Positions 26,711 to 41,300 of a stretch of 64,000 nucleotides of DNA are shown here, piece after piece. A program made the position numbers and the translations under genes. This stretch comes from Amblyornis subalaris (taxonomy: Eukaryota > Chordata > Aves > Passeriformes > Ptilonorhynchidae): assembly GCA_018881555.1 (NCBI GenBank), contig JACAXG010000052.1:3162001-3226000 (forward strand), given 5' to 3'. Within the stretch, counting starts at the first letter, position 1. Each line of letters opens with the position of its first letter. The notes beneath the pieces are model-generated. The model did no database searches. It saw only the letters and a list, made by a program, of their open reading frames with translations, and was not told where the DNA came from.

Positions 26711-29486
26711 CAAGCAGAGTGGAGGCTTCAATCCTACAGCCCAGCCACGTGCTGCAAGCTGCTTTTGCAGAGTCAGTCTTGCTCCTTAAGCTCCTCAACA
26801 TTCACCTCGTCCTACAAGCCGTACAGATACAGCAAGAGGCAACTGCCATAAGATCTTGCTTTAGATAAGGTTTCTCATAGGGACGTGGTTGATCCATATT
26901 TAAGCTTTCTTCTCCCTGAAAAAGGTACAGAAAGCCTTTAATTTGGGTTCTGTCACATTTCCACATCAGCAAGGCAAGGCAGGTCCCTCTTGGATCTATC
27001 CGGAACTTGAGGAATGGTGCTGAAAACAGGGTTTGTCATAGAGAAAAAGTTTTAACCAGCTCTACTGAGCTCCTAATTTGGTCTAATACATACTCTGGGG
27101 TCTATTCAACATGTATTAAATACATATGTAAATGTCTTTTCATTTTTCTGACTTCTTTGTCACACTGCACAAGCTGTCTCAAAAAAAACCCGAGAAGTGC
27201 AAGTGTTTAGTAGGAGCTGCTGACACGCTTCAGAATTCCAAATAAAGTGTTTCTTCAGAGAAGTGTGAGAAGTGCGACTTCTGCCCTCCTCAGTGTCTCA
27301 GCACTTGGTCAGAGACAGTTTTAAAGGACCTCGATTTTCAGGAAGTGCTTTTAGCACCAAGATCTTTTATGATAGCTACTTGAGCAACCTGAAATAGTTA
27401 AAAATCCCTATATGTATTTGAAAATTTAAATCAGGACTTTATTTTTTGATGTCTCTTGTTAGTCAAAATGTGTTCTTTATTTCATCTCTTTACAGGAGAT
27501 GGATAGTGCATTAACACTATGTCTAAATCTTGTATGGATTTTTAGATTGACCTCCCTGTGGATGTGTTTTTTCACTTATACTGAAAGATTTCATTTATCA
27601 TGTCATTTGCAGTACCAGGCTTTTTGCACCATGTTACTCAGGGAGAATTCAGTGTCTCAGTAAAAATGGCACACTATGTCTGACATTTTTCCATGTGAAA
27701 AGAAAAAAAAGTTAGATGACACTGGAATAAAACGAAGCTTTACTTTTGAGTGAAAATTTTAAAAATACTCTAACTTTTAAAAGGTGAAAATTCTAGTGCT
27801 GTTATTACATATTTGGAAGGAGAGAAGAGACAGGTCAAGTCATAACACTGTGAGAAAGAGAAGGGATTTTCTGTTCACTTTTGGAAGTTCACTCAGACCA
27901 CACTAAGAACTTTTTATATCTCAGGGTCTGTGCCATTTCCCTATGCATTTTAATACTTGATTAAAAATGAAGAAATGAACATATGCTGGAGGAATACAAA
28001 CACTAGGCTATGAAAATGAGGGAAAGCCAAGATGAGATTAACAGATGGCTAGGGATGAGGTCCCGTTTTAAGACACATACCATCACATTAAGCTACTGTC
28101 CTTCTGGCAATGTAAATGCACTCAGAGAAAAGAATAATGCTCCCTTGTTAATTTTTCTTCACTATGTACATGGAAAGCCTTTTTATTTCCATTTCCACTT
28201 CAGTATTATTTTTGTTGTAAACTAAATATTGAAGATAGTTGGATAACTGTCCTCTGGAGATGCCAATCTATTTTTGTTATTTCTGTCCACTCACACAGTC
28301 TAGAAAATCGTCAGAACTCACTTCACTATGGAACAACACAACGGAGAGAAAGAGAAAAGGGAGAGAAGGGTTGTGGCATGAATTTGCTACCAAAGGTAGG
28401 TGACACATGGCTTTCACACCTAATCTTTTCTTCTTCCTCAGCATTCCTGACTTCATCGTTTCCTTCTCTGTTGTCCTGTCTGTGTGGTCCTAAACTTTTC
28501 CTCAGAGTTTCTCTCAACTTTTAATTTTCTCCTTTCTCTGCCCACAACCCTACCTCACNTCTGTATTGTGCTCACTGAACTCCAGCTTCCCAATCTTCCT
28601 CTCCTCCAGAACCAGCACTTTTCCTACTTTTCTCCAAGAATGGAAAATGGGGCTACCCTGATGAGAGGAGGTACTCTTTGATCCGAATGTAGGCTCCCAC
28701 TTTGCCCCTTCCACTTGGGCAGGCTTTGTGCTCTGCTCAAAGATAAGGGAAAGCAGGAAAGAGCACGAAGCAACTGTAGGAAGAACCTCCTGACTGGTCA
28801 TATACTACCAGTCCTTCAGATCCCTTCTTCTCATCACTGAACTAGTTGTTTCTACCTGACTTACTTTACCCCCTCCCTCAGGACTGGAGGGAGCAATGGT
28901 GAGCTGGGGCCTCAAATTGATCTCGTCTGTTCTCTACTCACTGTTCCTTCCCCTTGCTATCAGAGGAGGGAAATAGATGGAGGTTGCTACCCCTTAAAAA
29001 CCCATCAGAAAGCCAGAAACGGATGTTCTTCTGTTGCCTGTGGCCTTGCCTTAGATGGCACCCACAACAGAGAGGCAGTGTCCAAAGGTTTTACTTTGTC
29101 CCTTAAAGGAGGGTGGGATGGAAAGTAGCAAGAGTTCCAAAATCTGTCCATGAAATCCTATCACCATAATGGAAAAGGATATTTAGAGGGCTGCTTCAGG
29201 CTTAGCGGTTCATGTTTCAAAAAACCCCAGCAATCTGACTCAAAAGATGTCTTTCCTGTGAGACAAAGTCTGATTTCTGTGCGNGAACTGGCTATTATAA
29301 GCAGTTAGACAGTAAGATCCATAGTACATGTGTAGTTTCCCAGCGCTGCTACAATCCCACTGTACTTTTCCTTTACAAGCAGTCACTAGCCTCTGGGTAT
29401 ATATATGACTGCAAAATGCTGTCCTTTCGCTTCTCCTTCTGTGAAGTTTAGCATGTCTTGGGAATGGAGTACAAGGATCCATACTA

Positions 29487-29530
29487 CTGGGGCTGTGTTT
29501 ATACCACTATTGCTGGGGCTGTGTTTATAC
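29487..29530. repeat. Tandem duplication, 26-bp spacing
   Basis: An identical 18-bp block, ctggggctgtgtttatac, occurs at 29487-29504 and 29513-29530. The spacer (cactattg) differs slightly from the sequence after copy two. The open frames here, on both strands, merely run through it. Confidence 0.9.
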
Positions 29531-30067
29531 CCACACTTATACCCATATACTAAAGTCTCCAGACCAAACCCTGGCCATGTGCCACAGCTTGGTTCTTCTG
29601 TGTGCTGCTTAGTGCTGGATCCCACGAGCAGATTTTCTTGGGAGGAGGTAGTTGGAGTGCTCCAGACCAAACCCAAGGAATAACCCTGTGAGGAGTTGGA
29701 ACATCAGGAGACACGTGCAGGAACTCAGTCCCTGGCCTCCTTGTTCTTAGCAGTGTCAACATGCCATAAAAACTCAGTCCTGCACATAATTATTTGTGTA
29801 AGAGCCATTTAGCTCAGAGAAGATCACAGACAGCGTATTCCAGACAGCCCAATATGCCACAGTCCCAAAACTGTCTCCCCAGGGATGGGGACTCTGCGGA
29901 ATCAAATCCCCCACCACTTTGCAATTCTGCAGTCATTTTAAGTCTGGTAATCAACACTTTTTTTCACAGATTTCCCTTCAAATCCACCTCTAATGGTTCT
30001 ACACATATTTGTTTCTTCATAATTGTCGGTTTCTATAAAGCTTAATGTCTCCTCTCTAATTTTTCAG

Positions 30068-30153
30068 CTAGAAATATGTGGAGAAGATCTGACATGGGTA
30101 GGGCTAGTAATTTTATAAACTCAGCCTTTAATTTTCACACAGGAATCTGTGAG
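30068..30153 (+). other. Splice-bounded 86-bp candidate exon
   Basis: A very good acceptor (ctcctctctaatttttcag) ends at 30067, and a good donor (GTGAG|GTAAGC) begins at 30154. One of the three frames is open: after two leading bases, 28 codons starting RNMWRRSDMG. The other two contain stops. The exon would enter after one base of a codon and leave in phase 0. No homology is recognised. With no supporting neighbour it remains a candidate or decoy. Confidence 0.18.
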
Positions 30154-33100
30154 GTAAGCAGTGTCTATTAAAAAAGAAAAAGAAAGCAAAGAAAACCATA
30201 AGCCTCTACTGCTCTTTCAGGAATTGCTCTGTACATTTGTAGCTATGATATTGTCATCATAAAGTCCTCCCTTCACAGTAATTTAAATAGATTTTTATGT
30301 GTTTCAAATGGCCAAAGAAGGTGATTTATCATTAATGAGTTAAAAAGTAAAAAAGTCCGTAGATATTCAAATGGAATTTAATCATGGAGTTAAATGCAGA
30401 GTTGATTCACAGTTTACCTTAGGTTGGATGATTCATGAATTTGTTTGCTTTTTTGCTCTATCTATGAACTGATGAAATGTTTATTGCTAATAATAGCCCG
30501 TACAATCAGCCAAAAGTGTGTTTCTTGGACAGTAGATCTTTATGCAATGAAAGAAGGTAAATTTCCAGTACGTAAAATAATTCTTTTCCTTCCTTATGAT
30601 TTTTCTTTTTAATGGAAACAGCTTTTTATTAGATGCCCTAAGACACACACTCCTTATTCATAATTACGAAAACTGATTTTCTGTTGTCCATCTTAGAAGT
30701 GCATTTTAATATAATATCCCTCTGATGTGCACAAATATCAACATGCCCTAAAATGGTACTGAATGATTATACATTTGATAGGCAATCTAAATATTGTCAA
30801 AGTGGAAACTGTATTTAAGAACCTGAATGAACAGAAACAGTACAGCACAGACACCTCCATGCATTTAGGAAGATCAGAAAAGTCAAGTCCCCAGGTACGG
30901 CACCTGAAACATTCTTCCACACAACAGAGAATACAGAAAAATAACTGCAAATTCTAGAGAAAACTGCAGGGTTTACAATGTGGCTGTTAGTAATTCTGAA
31001 GTACTTAGAGTACAGTAAAATGAAGTCAGAAGTAATGGAGAAGCTATAACACATACACACTGTCTGCAGTAATACAAAAAAAGCAATACTATGAAGATGC
31101 AATACTATGCAGATCTGATCACTCTGATAGACCCCTAAACAGACTGAATAGATGCTATCTGAAGAGGCATTTCTTCAGCACTAGCAATGGCAAGAGATGG
31201 AGCAAGCCAAAAGTATACTCTGTACAAAAAAGAAAAAAAAGGAGCTGAAGTGCCACAATTTCTACAGAAAATAAGAGACGTGGAAAAATGAGACTGTGGT
31301 GCGAACAATTGCTGTCATCTTCCTCCTGCTTAATGGAGATGTTGAGAAAGGAGGGAGGAACTTACAATTTAACAATGCTTTTACCCAAACCCACAGGCCA
31401 TGCCTAACACAGAGTATAATGAAACTTTAATATCACCGGACACCTATCCAGCAGGTGGAATCTGGGAATTGTAAGTACTGTGTCTCTTCCCATCAAAACT
31501 CTGCAGGTATTTTTCAAGGTATAATAAGGTGTCAATATTTGATGCAGCCTGGTAAATTGTAAAATCTTCTACAGTTTCATACACATTTGTCAAACTTACA
31601 GCACTTACAGAAAATGGTAGCTCCACTTNTACTGGTGTTTCAGGTGTAGCTCCAGAACTGTATAAAAGAATATCAGTGGTCCTTGCTTACAGGATCTGAT
31701 TCAGAATAACCTTTCTCCACTTCCTTTACAATCTCACTGCTAAAAAGGGACATCTCATACTGCAAACCCACTGTAATTTTAAGCCCCCAACCACATATTT
31801 CAGTAAACATTATATGAAGTTAGAAAAAATAAGTCTTTCCGACTGAATTTTATTTTCTACACAGGAAGTAGGAAATGTTTCCGTGAAATCAAGGTCTGTT
31901 GATTCGTCTTGTTTTGCAAACTAGAAATGAATTTTAAGCAATCATCATCTCTTTTTTTGTTTGTTTCTATAAGCCCTGCATTGAGTAATTCTTAGTACTC
32001 TATTGGATCACATCAGCAGACATGACAAGATGTACTGTACGTGTCAAATGCATTTAATTTTGCCACGCATTCTGTGGGTGGCTGAGAAACAAGCACATTC
32101 CAGGACCTTGAAAATCCTTCTTGTTCTGCAGAATGGGAGGGCTTTTTTTTATTCTTCTTTTTACAAGAATTTTTTACAGTTATCGTATAGTATTCACACT
32201 GAAGGACAAGAAGAATTTTAAAGGGACAAGAGAGTAAATCAGCCAAATGCAAAGAAGAAAAGAAAACATATCAGCTCTGCCCATTGTTTGAATGATAAGC
32301 TCACCTCCTGAGATATATAGAACAGGTTAAAAACAGGAAAGCAGTTGTGCTGGCACACTGAAGAGGCTTGTGCATGTTCTAGTCATTACAGTTTTGCCAG
32401 CAAAATAGCATATAATTCTATAGCTAATGCTTCACATTCAGCTTAATCTGCAATACCTTTTTTTAGCTACAGAATCAGCTGCCTTGGTCACACAAGGTTA
32501 GGACTATAAATAGCTCCAATGAACTCTGGAATGTATTTTCCAGTAACAACATCTGGCTATTGAAAACTCCACTGACAGCTGCATTGGTGGCTGTGAGAGG
32601 CTATCTTCAGGTCAAACTGCTGTAGGGCTGGCTGAACCCTCCTTTTCACCAATGAGATTTACTCTTTCCATCCCTTTCCCTTTGAATCTGGATGATATCA
32701 AGCTTTCAACCTTTCCTCGGACTCAAGAAAAACACACTCATCATATTAATCTATGAACTGATGTAAGGATATTGTTGAGCAGTAACATAGTTGTGCTTGA
32801 ACAGTTGAATTTAGTTGAGCTCACAAAAAATAATATTTGCAAGCTTTCCCTGGCAAAACTAAGTCCAACATCCATGTGTATACTATCTTATGAATCAGGT
32901 AAAGCAGCTTGCCCTGCTATCCCACCGGCAGCTCCTGTAATAACGCTGACTCCTCTGAGAATTCCTCATTTCTCCTCTTCCAGGAGGAAATATGTTCTCT
33001 CAGTGACCTGAGAAGTGAGGTTTAGCCTCCGTATCTATGTCCCCAGAACACAAGGAAGGGCTAAGCCACATATTTTCTTTTCTTCCTTTCCACCTTCTTC

Positions 33101-36100
33101 CTCTACCCCACTACTTGTGGTAGGGTGCCTTGTGTGTGTTGCCCTTGCTCTTCTCCCCACAGTAGTCCCAGCAGAAGGGAACCCAAGAGTGGGGCAGTCA
33201 GGCCAGCCTCACTCCAAGCCATGGCTGAGGACTGGATACGACGATGAAGTCTTCGAAGTCATCTCAAAGAAACTGACTGCTTAATGGTTGGTTTGGTTGG
33301 TAGGGATTTTGTCTGCAAACCCAGTTGACTTTTACTGATTTCAGGTGTCCCTTACTTCAAGAGTTTTAGTCCACTTCTCTAACCCGGGAGAAACTGCTGA
33401 GTTTTGCTAAGCTCAAGCCACAAGCAATAAAAGTAATGTAAAATGTGAGCAGGCAAGTAAGGGTGTGCAGGTAGATAGAGCCCGTACAGTCCAGCTAGTT
33501 TTTCAAAAGTGAAGGTGCTATTGGGACACCAGTTGGCATGTATGGAGAGTCCAGCTATATCTCAAATAGTTATATCTCTGATGTGTTTAAAATGGGAATG
33601 CCAATCAATGCCTAGAAAGATGTCAGTCCTGTTCTAAGAATTTGATTTGCTTAGAGTTTGGCAAAATCAGACAGGAAAAATATTTCACATCTTTCTGTTT
33701 ATTTGGTTGTGTTTATTTCTAAATTTCTAATTGCTCTAAGGTAATCATCTCATTAGAGATGATTTCCAGAGAATGCAAACTGAACTGCTAGGTAGCACAA
33801 TAAGAATTCTTTCTAACAGGAATTAGGAAAGATCACTGGAAATGTTAGCAGTTGTGTTTATAGGGCTTAGACAACTTTTTTTCCAGTTGGATTTAAGGTA
33901 TGATTAAATTGTTTTGCATAGCCAAGAATTGCAGAAAGACTGCTGCTTGTGAATACTTTACTAGGAAATTGTTTTAGCTAGAACATCATTTTTGAAAATG
34001 TTCATTTGCCACTTGTTCTGGAAATGTTCACACCCAGCCCTCAGTGGGTTTTAGTGTTTGTAAAGGGCTCAATCAAACTTCTACTGAAATTAATGGAAAA
34101 ATCTGAGTAGTGGAAAAGTCTCTAAATATAATCAAGTGTATCCTTCTCTGCTTGCTCAGAAGACTTAACCTCCATGATTCATAAATGAACCACAGACAAG
34201 GAGTGCAACAGATAAAATCCTGTCCTATCTGAACAAAACTGGGCTGTCAGCTAAACGGCAGAGATGACACTGCCAATGTAGCCTTTACTTGCTTCCCCTT
34301 TATTCTTCTCTACTTCTGTCATCCTTCCCAAAACTAATATGCATTGCAAATTAGATTTTAACTCTGAATAATAACTCGGCATTATCAAGGCCTAATTATA
34401 ATCTCACTTTATATTTACTATTGATTTTGTGTAATCTTGATATACAGAGAGATAAGCATTAGATCATTTCACCCTGCTTAGACATTGTACTGTTGAAATC
34501 AGTGGGAGCAGGAGTTGTCTCTAATCCAAAGCCTGTTGAAGGAAACTGGGATCTTTTCATTCATTTGGACAGGTTTCATTTCAGATTCTTGTGGAGGACC
34601 AAAGGGAAACTGTTCCTGGGCTACAAAAACTTTTTTCCCCTTTCTGAATTAACATTAAAACTCTATCTCTGTAAAGGTTTACTTTTTTCCTTCCCTTTAA
34701 ACTCAACAAGATCTTTTAAAAATAGAGTGAAGTTTAATATTTCCATTGATAATCACCTTCATACAAATAAAAATAGTCATGTTGTATAAATGACCTTGGG
34801 TTATTAAGGAAAGATGACTGCAAATGAAAAAAAATTGCATTTGCAATACTAAAGGTAGGCAGCATTTGTATCTGGCAAAAACATTTTGTATGCTACTATA
34901 TTGTCTTTGAACTTATTTCCCATGGGAGTAGCTCTTGCTCAAGAAAACAGGTGTTTCAGTATAATACCTGGAGGGCATTATTTAAGTAAGTTAAAACATT
35001 ATTTGTTTAAGGAACCCACTCAAGGTTTCTTGCACTTTGTTTTGACACAGTTCAGCAGAAGATATTTATTAGGATTTAAATAGTCCATGGTTCCTAAATG
35101 CAAATGCAACTGCTACATAAATCTGTTTAGACCTGTTAACAATTTGAAACTGAACCAGGACATCACGTTTTCCATGCTCTAGTTTTGTCTCAAAACTCGG
35201 AAAAAAAGGGGCATTAAGCCCTTTTGTTTATCCTGTCTGGAACGTCAGACCGAGATCGCTGCAGTCATGTTGGCTGGTATCCTGCTGCTGACTCCTGTGA
35301 GCTGTGCCCACCCTGTAGAAGGTGCTCACGATCTCACGCTTGCAGGGATCAGATTTCTCTTACTGAAGGCTGGTATCTCCAAGTTAGACACAAGTCTAAG
35401 GCAATCACTGCAGTTCCCTTAAATAATAAAAAAGGAGGACATTTTCAAAGGGACCTTCATGATGCCATCATCAGGTGCAAGGAATTGCCAGTTGAGCTGC
35501 CCAACTCTTAGCTGCTGACAGAGAGAGCCTCTGCACCTAGCAGGCTTTGTGCAGCCAGCTTTTTACATGGATGGCGTTAAGGGAATTAATCCCAGACCTG
35601 TGACTAATGATTTATGGAGCATGCCTGCACAGGTGGGTACAGACAGCTCTGAGTTCATCCCATCCACACTCCTGCTCAGTCAGCTTAGCTCTGAGGAAAG
35701 GCAAAATGAGCTCAGGTCTGCCTGCACCTGCTTGGGTAAATCATGCCCTTGCAAGAAGAGGTGTAAGTAGCCAGTTACTGCTTTCAGCTGCACCCATGAA
35801 GATCCGCTGGTCATTCCTGGGAAAAAAATAGTCAAAAAAAATCAATAGGAAAAGATAACTGAATGATGTCCAAAAATACCCTCTTTCTGACCTTGAGTGT
35901 GAAAAAAAGAAATGGAGAAGAGAGGATCTGTGTCCCAGGAGACAGAGTTAATGAATATGTGAGACTAGGATTTCTTTTTAAAGTCCATTAAGCTCTAATT
36001 GCTCTGAAAGAAGCCAAGTTCCATAAGAGCAGCTTCTGCACAGTAGCAAGTGCTCGTCTTCCCATGCGCTGGCCGCTCTGCTCTGAGTGAAGCGCAGATT

Positions 36101-38178
36101 CAGAGGTGTCTAGGGCATGAGTTAAAATACTTATTTTTGAAGCTCTCTTCATCTTCTCCAAGTGCTGGGAGTTCTATTTTTATGGTGAAAGTAAGCACAG
36201 TAACATATGAGTGCTACTTTTTAAATGGCACACTTGATGCACTTTAACAAGTTAAGCATATTGAAAGTGTCTGGTAGTGAAATTCGCAAAGAAAAATACA
36301 GAAAATATTTTTTTTGTTTGTTCTTAAATATGTGCTTTTAAAGCTGGCATGTGTGCTGTCTTAAAATGTTTAGCTTTGCTTTTGAGTGTAGAATTTCTAC
36401 TTTTTTTCCATTGGAGATTAGATGAAGATGAATCAATTCTGGAGGCATATGTCTTGTTATTAGGCTGTCTATCATCAGACTTCTGGTTTCTCCTAACACA
36501 GAAAATCATTCTCTAGGTTAAGTAAATCTTGATAACACTATACCTCCTTAGTCCCACTTCTTTTAATATTCTCACTTAATTGAGCTGATAATACTAATGA
36601 GGTCACAGATGGATGAAGAATCTGTTAGGTCATCTGTTGCAAAACTGTTTAGGAATATAGAAGTTGATTCTAAACTCTCTGTTTATAAATATGACTTTTT
36701 ATTTTTAATCCAAATATGCAGTCTGAAAGCAAAGCATTGTTGATGCCAATCAGGAACTTTGATTAAAAATAGTTTTATTTTGAAATTTTCACCTTGTTCT
36801 TTAGTTATATATTTTTGGAGTCTCTGGACCTTGGTATCTCATCTATTTTTCTCTCTCTTTTCTTTGCATATCTACAGATTTATGTGCCTGTGTCTAGGAC
36901 AAAACTTACTGTAGTATGTAGTCAGAAATCAATATATGACTAATCTTGTCTGAATTGTCTTCAGTCACTCTTTTCTTCTACTATGTCAATCTTCTTGTGT
37001 CATCATCAGACAGAGATGTCAGTGAAAAAGATAGTCCTGCTTGTCTAGCTTGCACATCTAACATGTTACTAATTTTAAGTTCTTAGTGAACTTATTCTAC
37101 AAAAATAGATGCTTATACGGTCAATAGAAAAATGTAGGTGCTTTCAAAGTCATCCAAAAAGAATTACTGCACATTTAGTTTTAGACACCTAAGTCAGGCA
37201 CCTACTTTTCTCTGTTTTACTATGCAGAGGACTTTGGTGCTTAGTGTAACAGTTCCCCAGATTCCTGAAAACAGGTTGCCTAAGCTAGACAGCAGCAATC
37301 CCTTGTAGTGGAATTCATATGACTTGTGCTTAACTATCTGCATTTGAACTACTTATATTCTTATACACCTGATCTTTTTCAGAAATCTTCCTCAAGATTT
37401 GCTTGAAAGGATATTTTTCATGATTATAAAGGATGATTATCTCAGAAGCAGGTACCAACAGAGTGCAGGCATTGAAATTCGGAAAGACTAATACCTCTGT
37501 TTGTAATTGTTGTCTCTGTAGGAAAGGCTTCCAAAAAGGGCAGACTGTTCATTAAATTAGGAACCATCCCATCTCAAATTTTGTGAGTCATTATGGGACC
37601 AAAAAAAGTACAGCTTAAGATGCACTTAAATTTTTGAAATGCACGTGCCAAACCCAGGAAATAGTTTGAACCAAAAACTTCTGTGGGGTTCATCATGATT
37701 TCCACCTGCATTCATATCTTTGCTAGTTACAGCTGTCTTGTTAGATTATTATTCACTGTATATTTATCTTACCATTACATGAAAGAATCTGGTTTTGTAG
37801 AATAAGGAAAAAGCTGAAGAATATTCTTCAGTTTTTCTGGAAGATAAAGGTACTCCAAGCACATTCAGGATCTAACCAGGTAAAGTCCACACTGAGAAAG
37901 AGAGGCTCTTTGTATCTTTATCATAAATCACAACAAATACTTTAAAATAAGATAGGAGGTCCACAGCTTCATGTGACTTCAAATTCTGTGTTACTAATTA
38001 ACATTGCTGAGAATAAAGACCATGTGAAAAGCAGATCCCAATATCATGCACTGCTCCTTGTTATCATGAGCAAACAGACTATAGAATGCTTGTCATAAAC
38101 CGATCAAAGCCTTTTCTAAATGGTTAGGTTTCTTCCTCCCATAACTTTTCTTGTAGGACTCACAACTGTATTTCATGG

Positions 38179-38336
38179 AATCACAGAATCACAGAATGGT
38201 TGGGTTGGAAGGGACCTTACAGATCATCTCATTCTGGCCCCTCTGCCCCTCCGACACCTGCCGCTAGACCAGTTTGCTCAAAGTCCCATTCAATCTGGCC
38301 TTTCTGGCCTTGAACACTTCAAGGGAAGGGGCATTT
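38179..38336 (-). mobile_element. CR1 LINE, 3' end fragment
   Basis: The plus strand shows the classic reverse-complement CR1 terminus: aatcacagaatcacagaatgg, ttgggttggaagggacctt, agatcatct, gctagaccagtttgctcaaagtccc and ggccttgaacacttcaaggg. The copy is 5'-truncated after about 158 bp. A small internal duplication (ctggcctttctggcctt) is visible. It is among the clearer CR1 copies in the window. Confidence 0.94.
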
Positions 38337-41300
38337 GTTTCTTGAAGTCTTTCTCTTTTTTTCTACTCTGAACTCTTTTTTTACTAATTTTTAACTATCT
38401 GCTAAGAGAGTTAACACCATCAATGTTCCATTATTTTAATAGTATTATGTCATTACAATTAGTTGTTTAGGGAAAAGGATTTAGAATGTCTTTCCTTTAA
38501 AAGCAAAAATAGGGAAAATTTCCACCTGCATAAATTTTACACAAAAGCATCAGACCATGTTAAGAAGGCATACAAAAGTAAAACAGAGAAAAAGTGACAT
38601 AAAATAAGTCACACACAGGAATTCTGACATTAGAAAAGTTTAGTTTCATACAGACGAGGTGTTCACAAAAATTATTTTGTTAACCTATTACAACAGTAAA
38701 TCTTTCAGCTTCTCTGAAATCTTTCTCTTTCAGTCTGAGTCATATTTCTATAGGCTACTTAGAGAACATACCTAGATTTTTGTACAAAATGTGAAGGCTG
38801 TTGTCATCCTGATTTTGAAACTCCATGAAGTCATAATTTCAATTATAAGACCAAATATAACCTTGTTATTAAGTAAATAACTAGTTCAAGCCTCTCCGAA
38901 ATCTCCTCCACCCAACAGTGTAGGTATATCAAGTTTTTCACATTCTTTGTCAGATTTATTTGGTTGTCAGTTCAGTTACTGATGCAATTAAAAGGCACTA
39001 GTAAGTATTACGTTTGTAGCAGAAAAAAACCCTATTTGTGAACTTCACTCATTCATCACCATTTTAAAGACACTTTTTTGGAGTTTGGTTACATAGGGAC
39101 ATTCCATTCTGACTTCGCCAGTGGCGAATTTGCTATAGTTGCCAGAAATGTATCATTCAGCAGGTGATGGTGGCAGTTAGATTGGATGTTCTGGTGAAAT
39201 AATTTTGTTTCAATGATGCAAACATTTGTGCATGCACTAATGCAAAATTTAAGATCTTCAGTTACTGGAAAATTAGTATAAGATGTCTTTATCAGTATGC
39301 TTGTTAAAAATTTGTTCATTAAAAAGAAAATACTTTTTCCTCATTGCAAAGGTCCATTTTGTATCTATGAATGTCCAAGTAACGTTGGTATGGATCAGTA
39401 CAGATTGCATTTAAATGTGTTAAAATAATTGCATAGGAATGTTGAAAATAGAATGAATGCTTTAATAATTAGTGAAGGCATCTTTATTTTTTCTTTTGAA
39501 AGTGATGTACAAGCAATGTCAATTTTTCTTACCTGTCCTCAGGACATCAACTCAGTCTAGTGACATCTTGGATTCCTTAGATTCACCATGCCTTCAGCTG
39601 TCTCATCAGAAGAGTGCAAGATGTTTGGATTTTGTTTGATGTCAGGTCAACACAGACTTTTTAGACCATTTAGGATATTAGTAGTGATGCTCGATGCCTA
39701 TGTTTATGCAACTGACTTGAGACCCCAGATCATTAAATTGCCTTTTGAGGTGAGATTCAGGCATCAGCAAGGAGGTGTCTACACATGAGGAAACTCTCTA
39801 ACATGTGAAAGCAATTTCAGCTCCAGTCAATACAGTGAATTCAGCTGACCAAATCTAGGTATCTACTGTAACGGGAGTTGAATAGCTCTCCAGAACTTAT
39901 TGGTTCTACCAAGAGTCAGCTCAGCTATGCAAATGTAGAAATTCAGTTCCATATATGCTGTTCTAGGATATTCTGACTGACTTCTAGCTACCAGGCCAGA
40001 AGGTTTGTGGTTCTCATATACATGTTCTATCTCCCAGCCCCAAACTATGTCCCAGGTGCCTAGAATAATCTCCTCAGCACTCCTGAAAAGATATATGAAT
40101 CAACCCTTGAATCACCAGTTACTAAAATGAGAACTTATACATCTATCTCATGTGTAGATACTTACACTTGTTCACATCAAATGTCTACAACCTGGATTGA
40201 CTCCTGACATAATCAGCCAAGCCTAACCTTGTTGTCTGGTATGTCTCTAGAACTAGCACTAGCAACAGGCAGCTCCAATGGGAAATTCAGACCATTCTTA
40301 GAGCAGGGATAGTTAGGGTGAGATGCCCAGTTCTCTCCCTTGACAGTCCTTCACAATTAATGAAGATAGCTGAAGGTCCATGTTATCATCTGTATGTAAT
40401 GGGCACTGTAAATGAACAAAGGTAATGCTGAGATGAGGACTTGTGTGAGGCCTACAGACAGCAGAACTTGCCCAGAATTGTCTTTAAGATTCCAGGAAAA
40501 AGCCAGCAATAATACATGCCACTAGGGTTAAGTGACAAGAATTTGAAAATCAGGATTCAGATGGAAGTCATAAAAAATTCAGTACTTAGCATTCACACTT
40601 GTGAATTTTTGTACCTCGGATATTATCAATGCTGGGGGAGGGGCAAGTGTGTTTGATTTCATGGCTGTGTCACAGGTTTAAAGATGTATGAAGCTTTTGT
40701 CAGATTTTTATCTATTTTGTTTTCATTTAGTCAATGAATGAATAAGGCAGAATTATAAAAGAATCCATAATCCTAGCACAGAACTGTATTTAGATGTATG
40801 TTTTGCAAAGAAACAAAGAAAGACACTGGGAATTCACATTTTGAGAGCTTCCTTCTGTGTGGGCTGAACAATACAAAACAGATAGTTTCCTTTCATTACT
40901 GTGTAGGACTGGCATTTAAGGCACAATCTGAATGGATATGGAGCAGCTGTTCTTTGGTTCTCTGGACTTGAATTTGACAGCTTAAATCCAGTACACCAAG
41001 AGCTCCAACAAAGTTAGGAAAAGGCTTCTGTGCTTCGTGCTTTTACTAGGGCTAGCAGTTCATAAGAGGGTATCATGCCTCTGCCCAATGTACAACGAGA
41101 TGCAGAGTCAAAGCCTTGATTTAAGGTGATGGTTTCATGGGTCTTGATTTGTACCTCTTAAAAAGCTCGAAAGTTCTTAACCCATTATCTGTTTTCCTGT
41201 CCAAGTTAATCTAAGGTTAACAACGTGGTACAATTTAAATAGGTTCTTGTCTTCTTTTATCAAAAATGGAAAGACAATGTGAATACACAACTCTCCTACT

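Larger units (their letters stand above)
20221..38178. other. Long unique noncoding stretch, no transposon seen
   Basis: Nearly 18 kb have no recognisable CR1 or other mobile element and no identifiable gene. Open frames are 116 codons or fewer. The longest (26329-26679, plus) sits in a locally GC- and CpG-richer pocket listed separately. Other contents are a perfect palindrome at 24137-24160, two short tandem duplications (29487-29530, and 31083-31114 with unit gcaatactatg), and a splice-bounded segment at 30068-30153. Isolated Ns lie at 28559, 29284 and 31629. Confidence 0.55.

Noticed and set aside
33015..33284. 89-codon plus-strand frame with a hydrophobic segment resembling a signal or membrane span
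   Set aside because: The hydrophobic run comes from T/C-rich sequence. There is no Kozak, splice or homology support.
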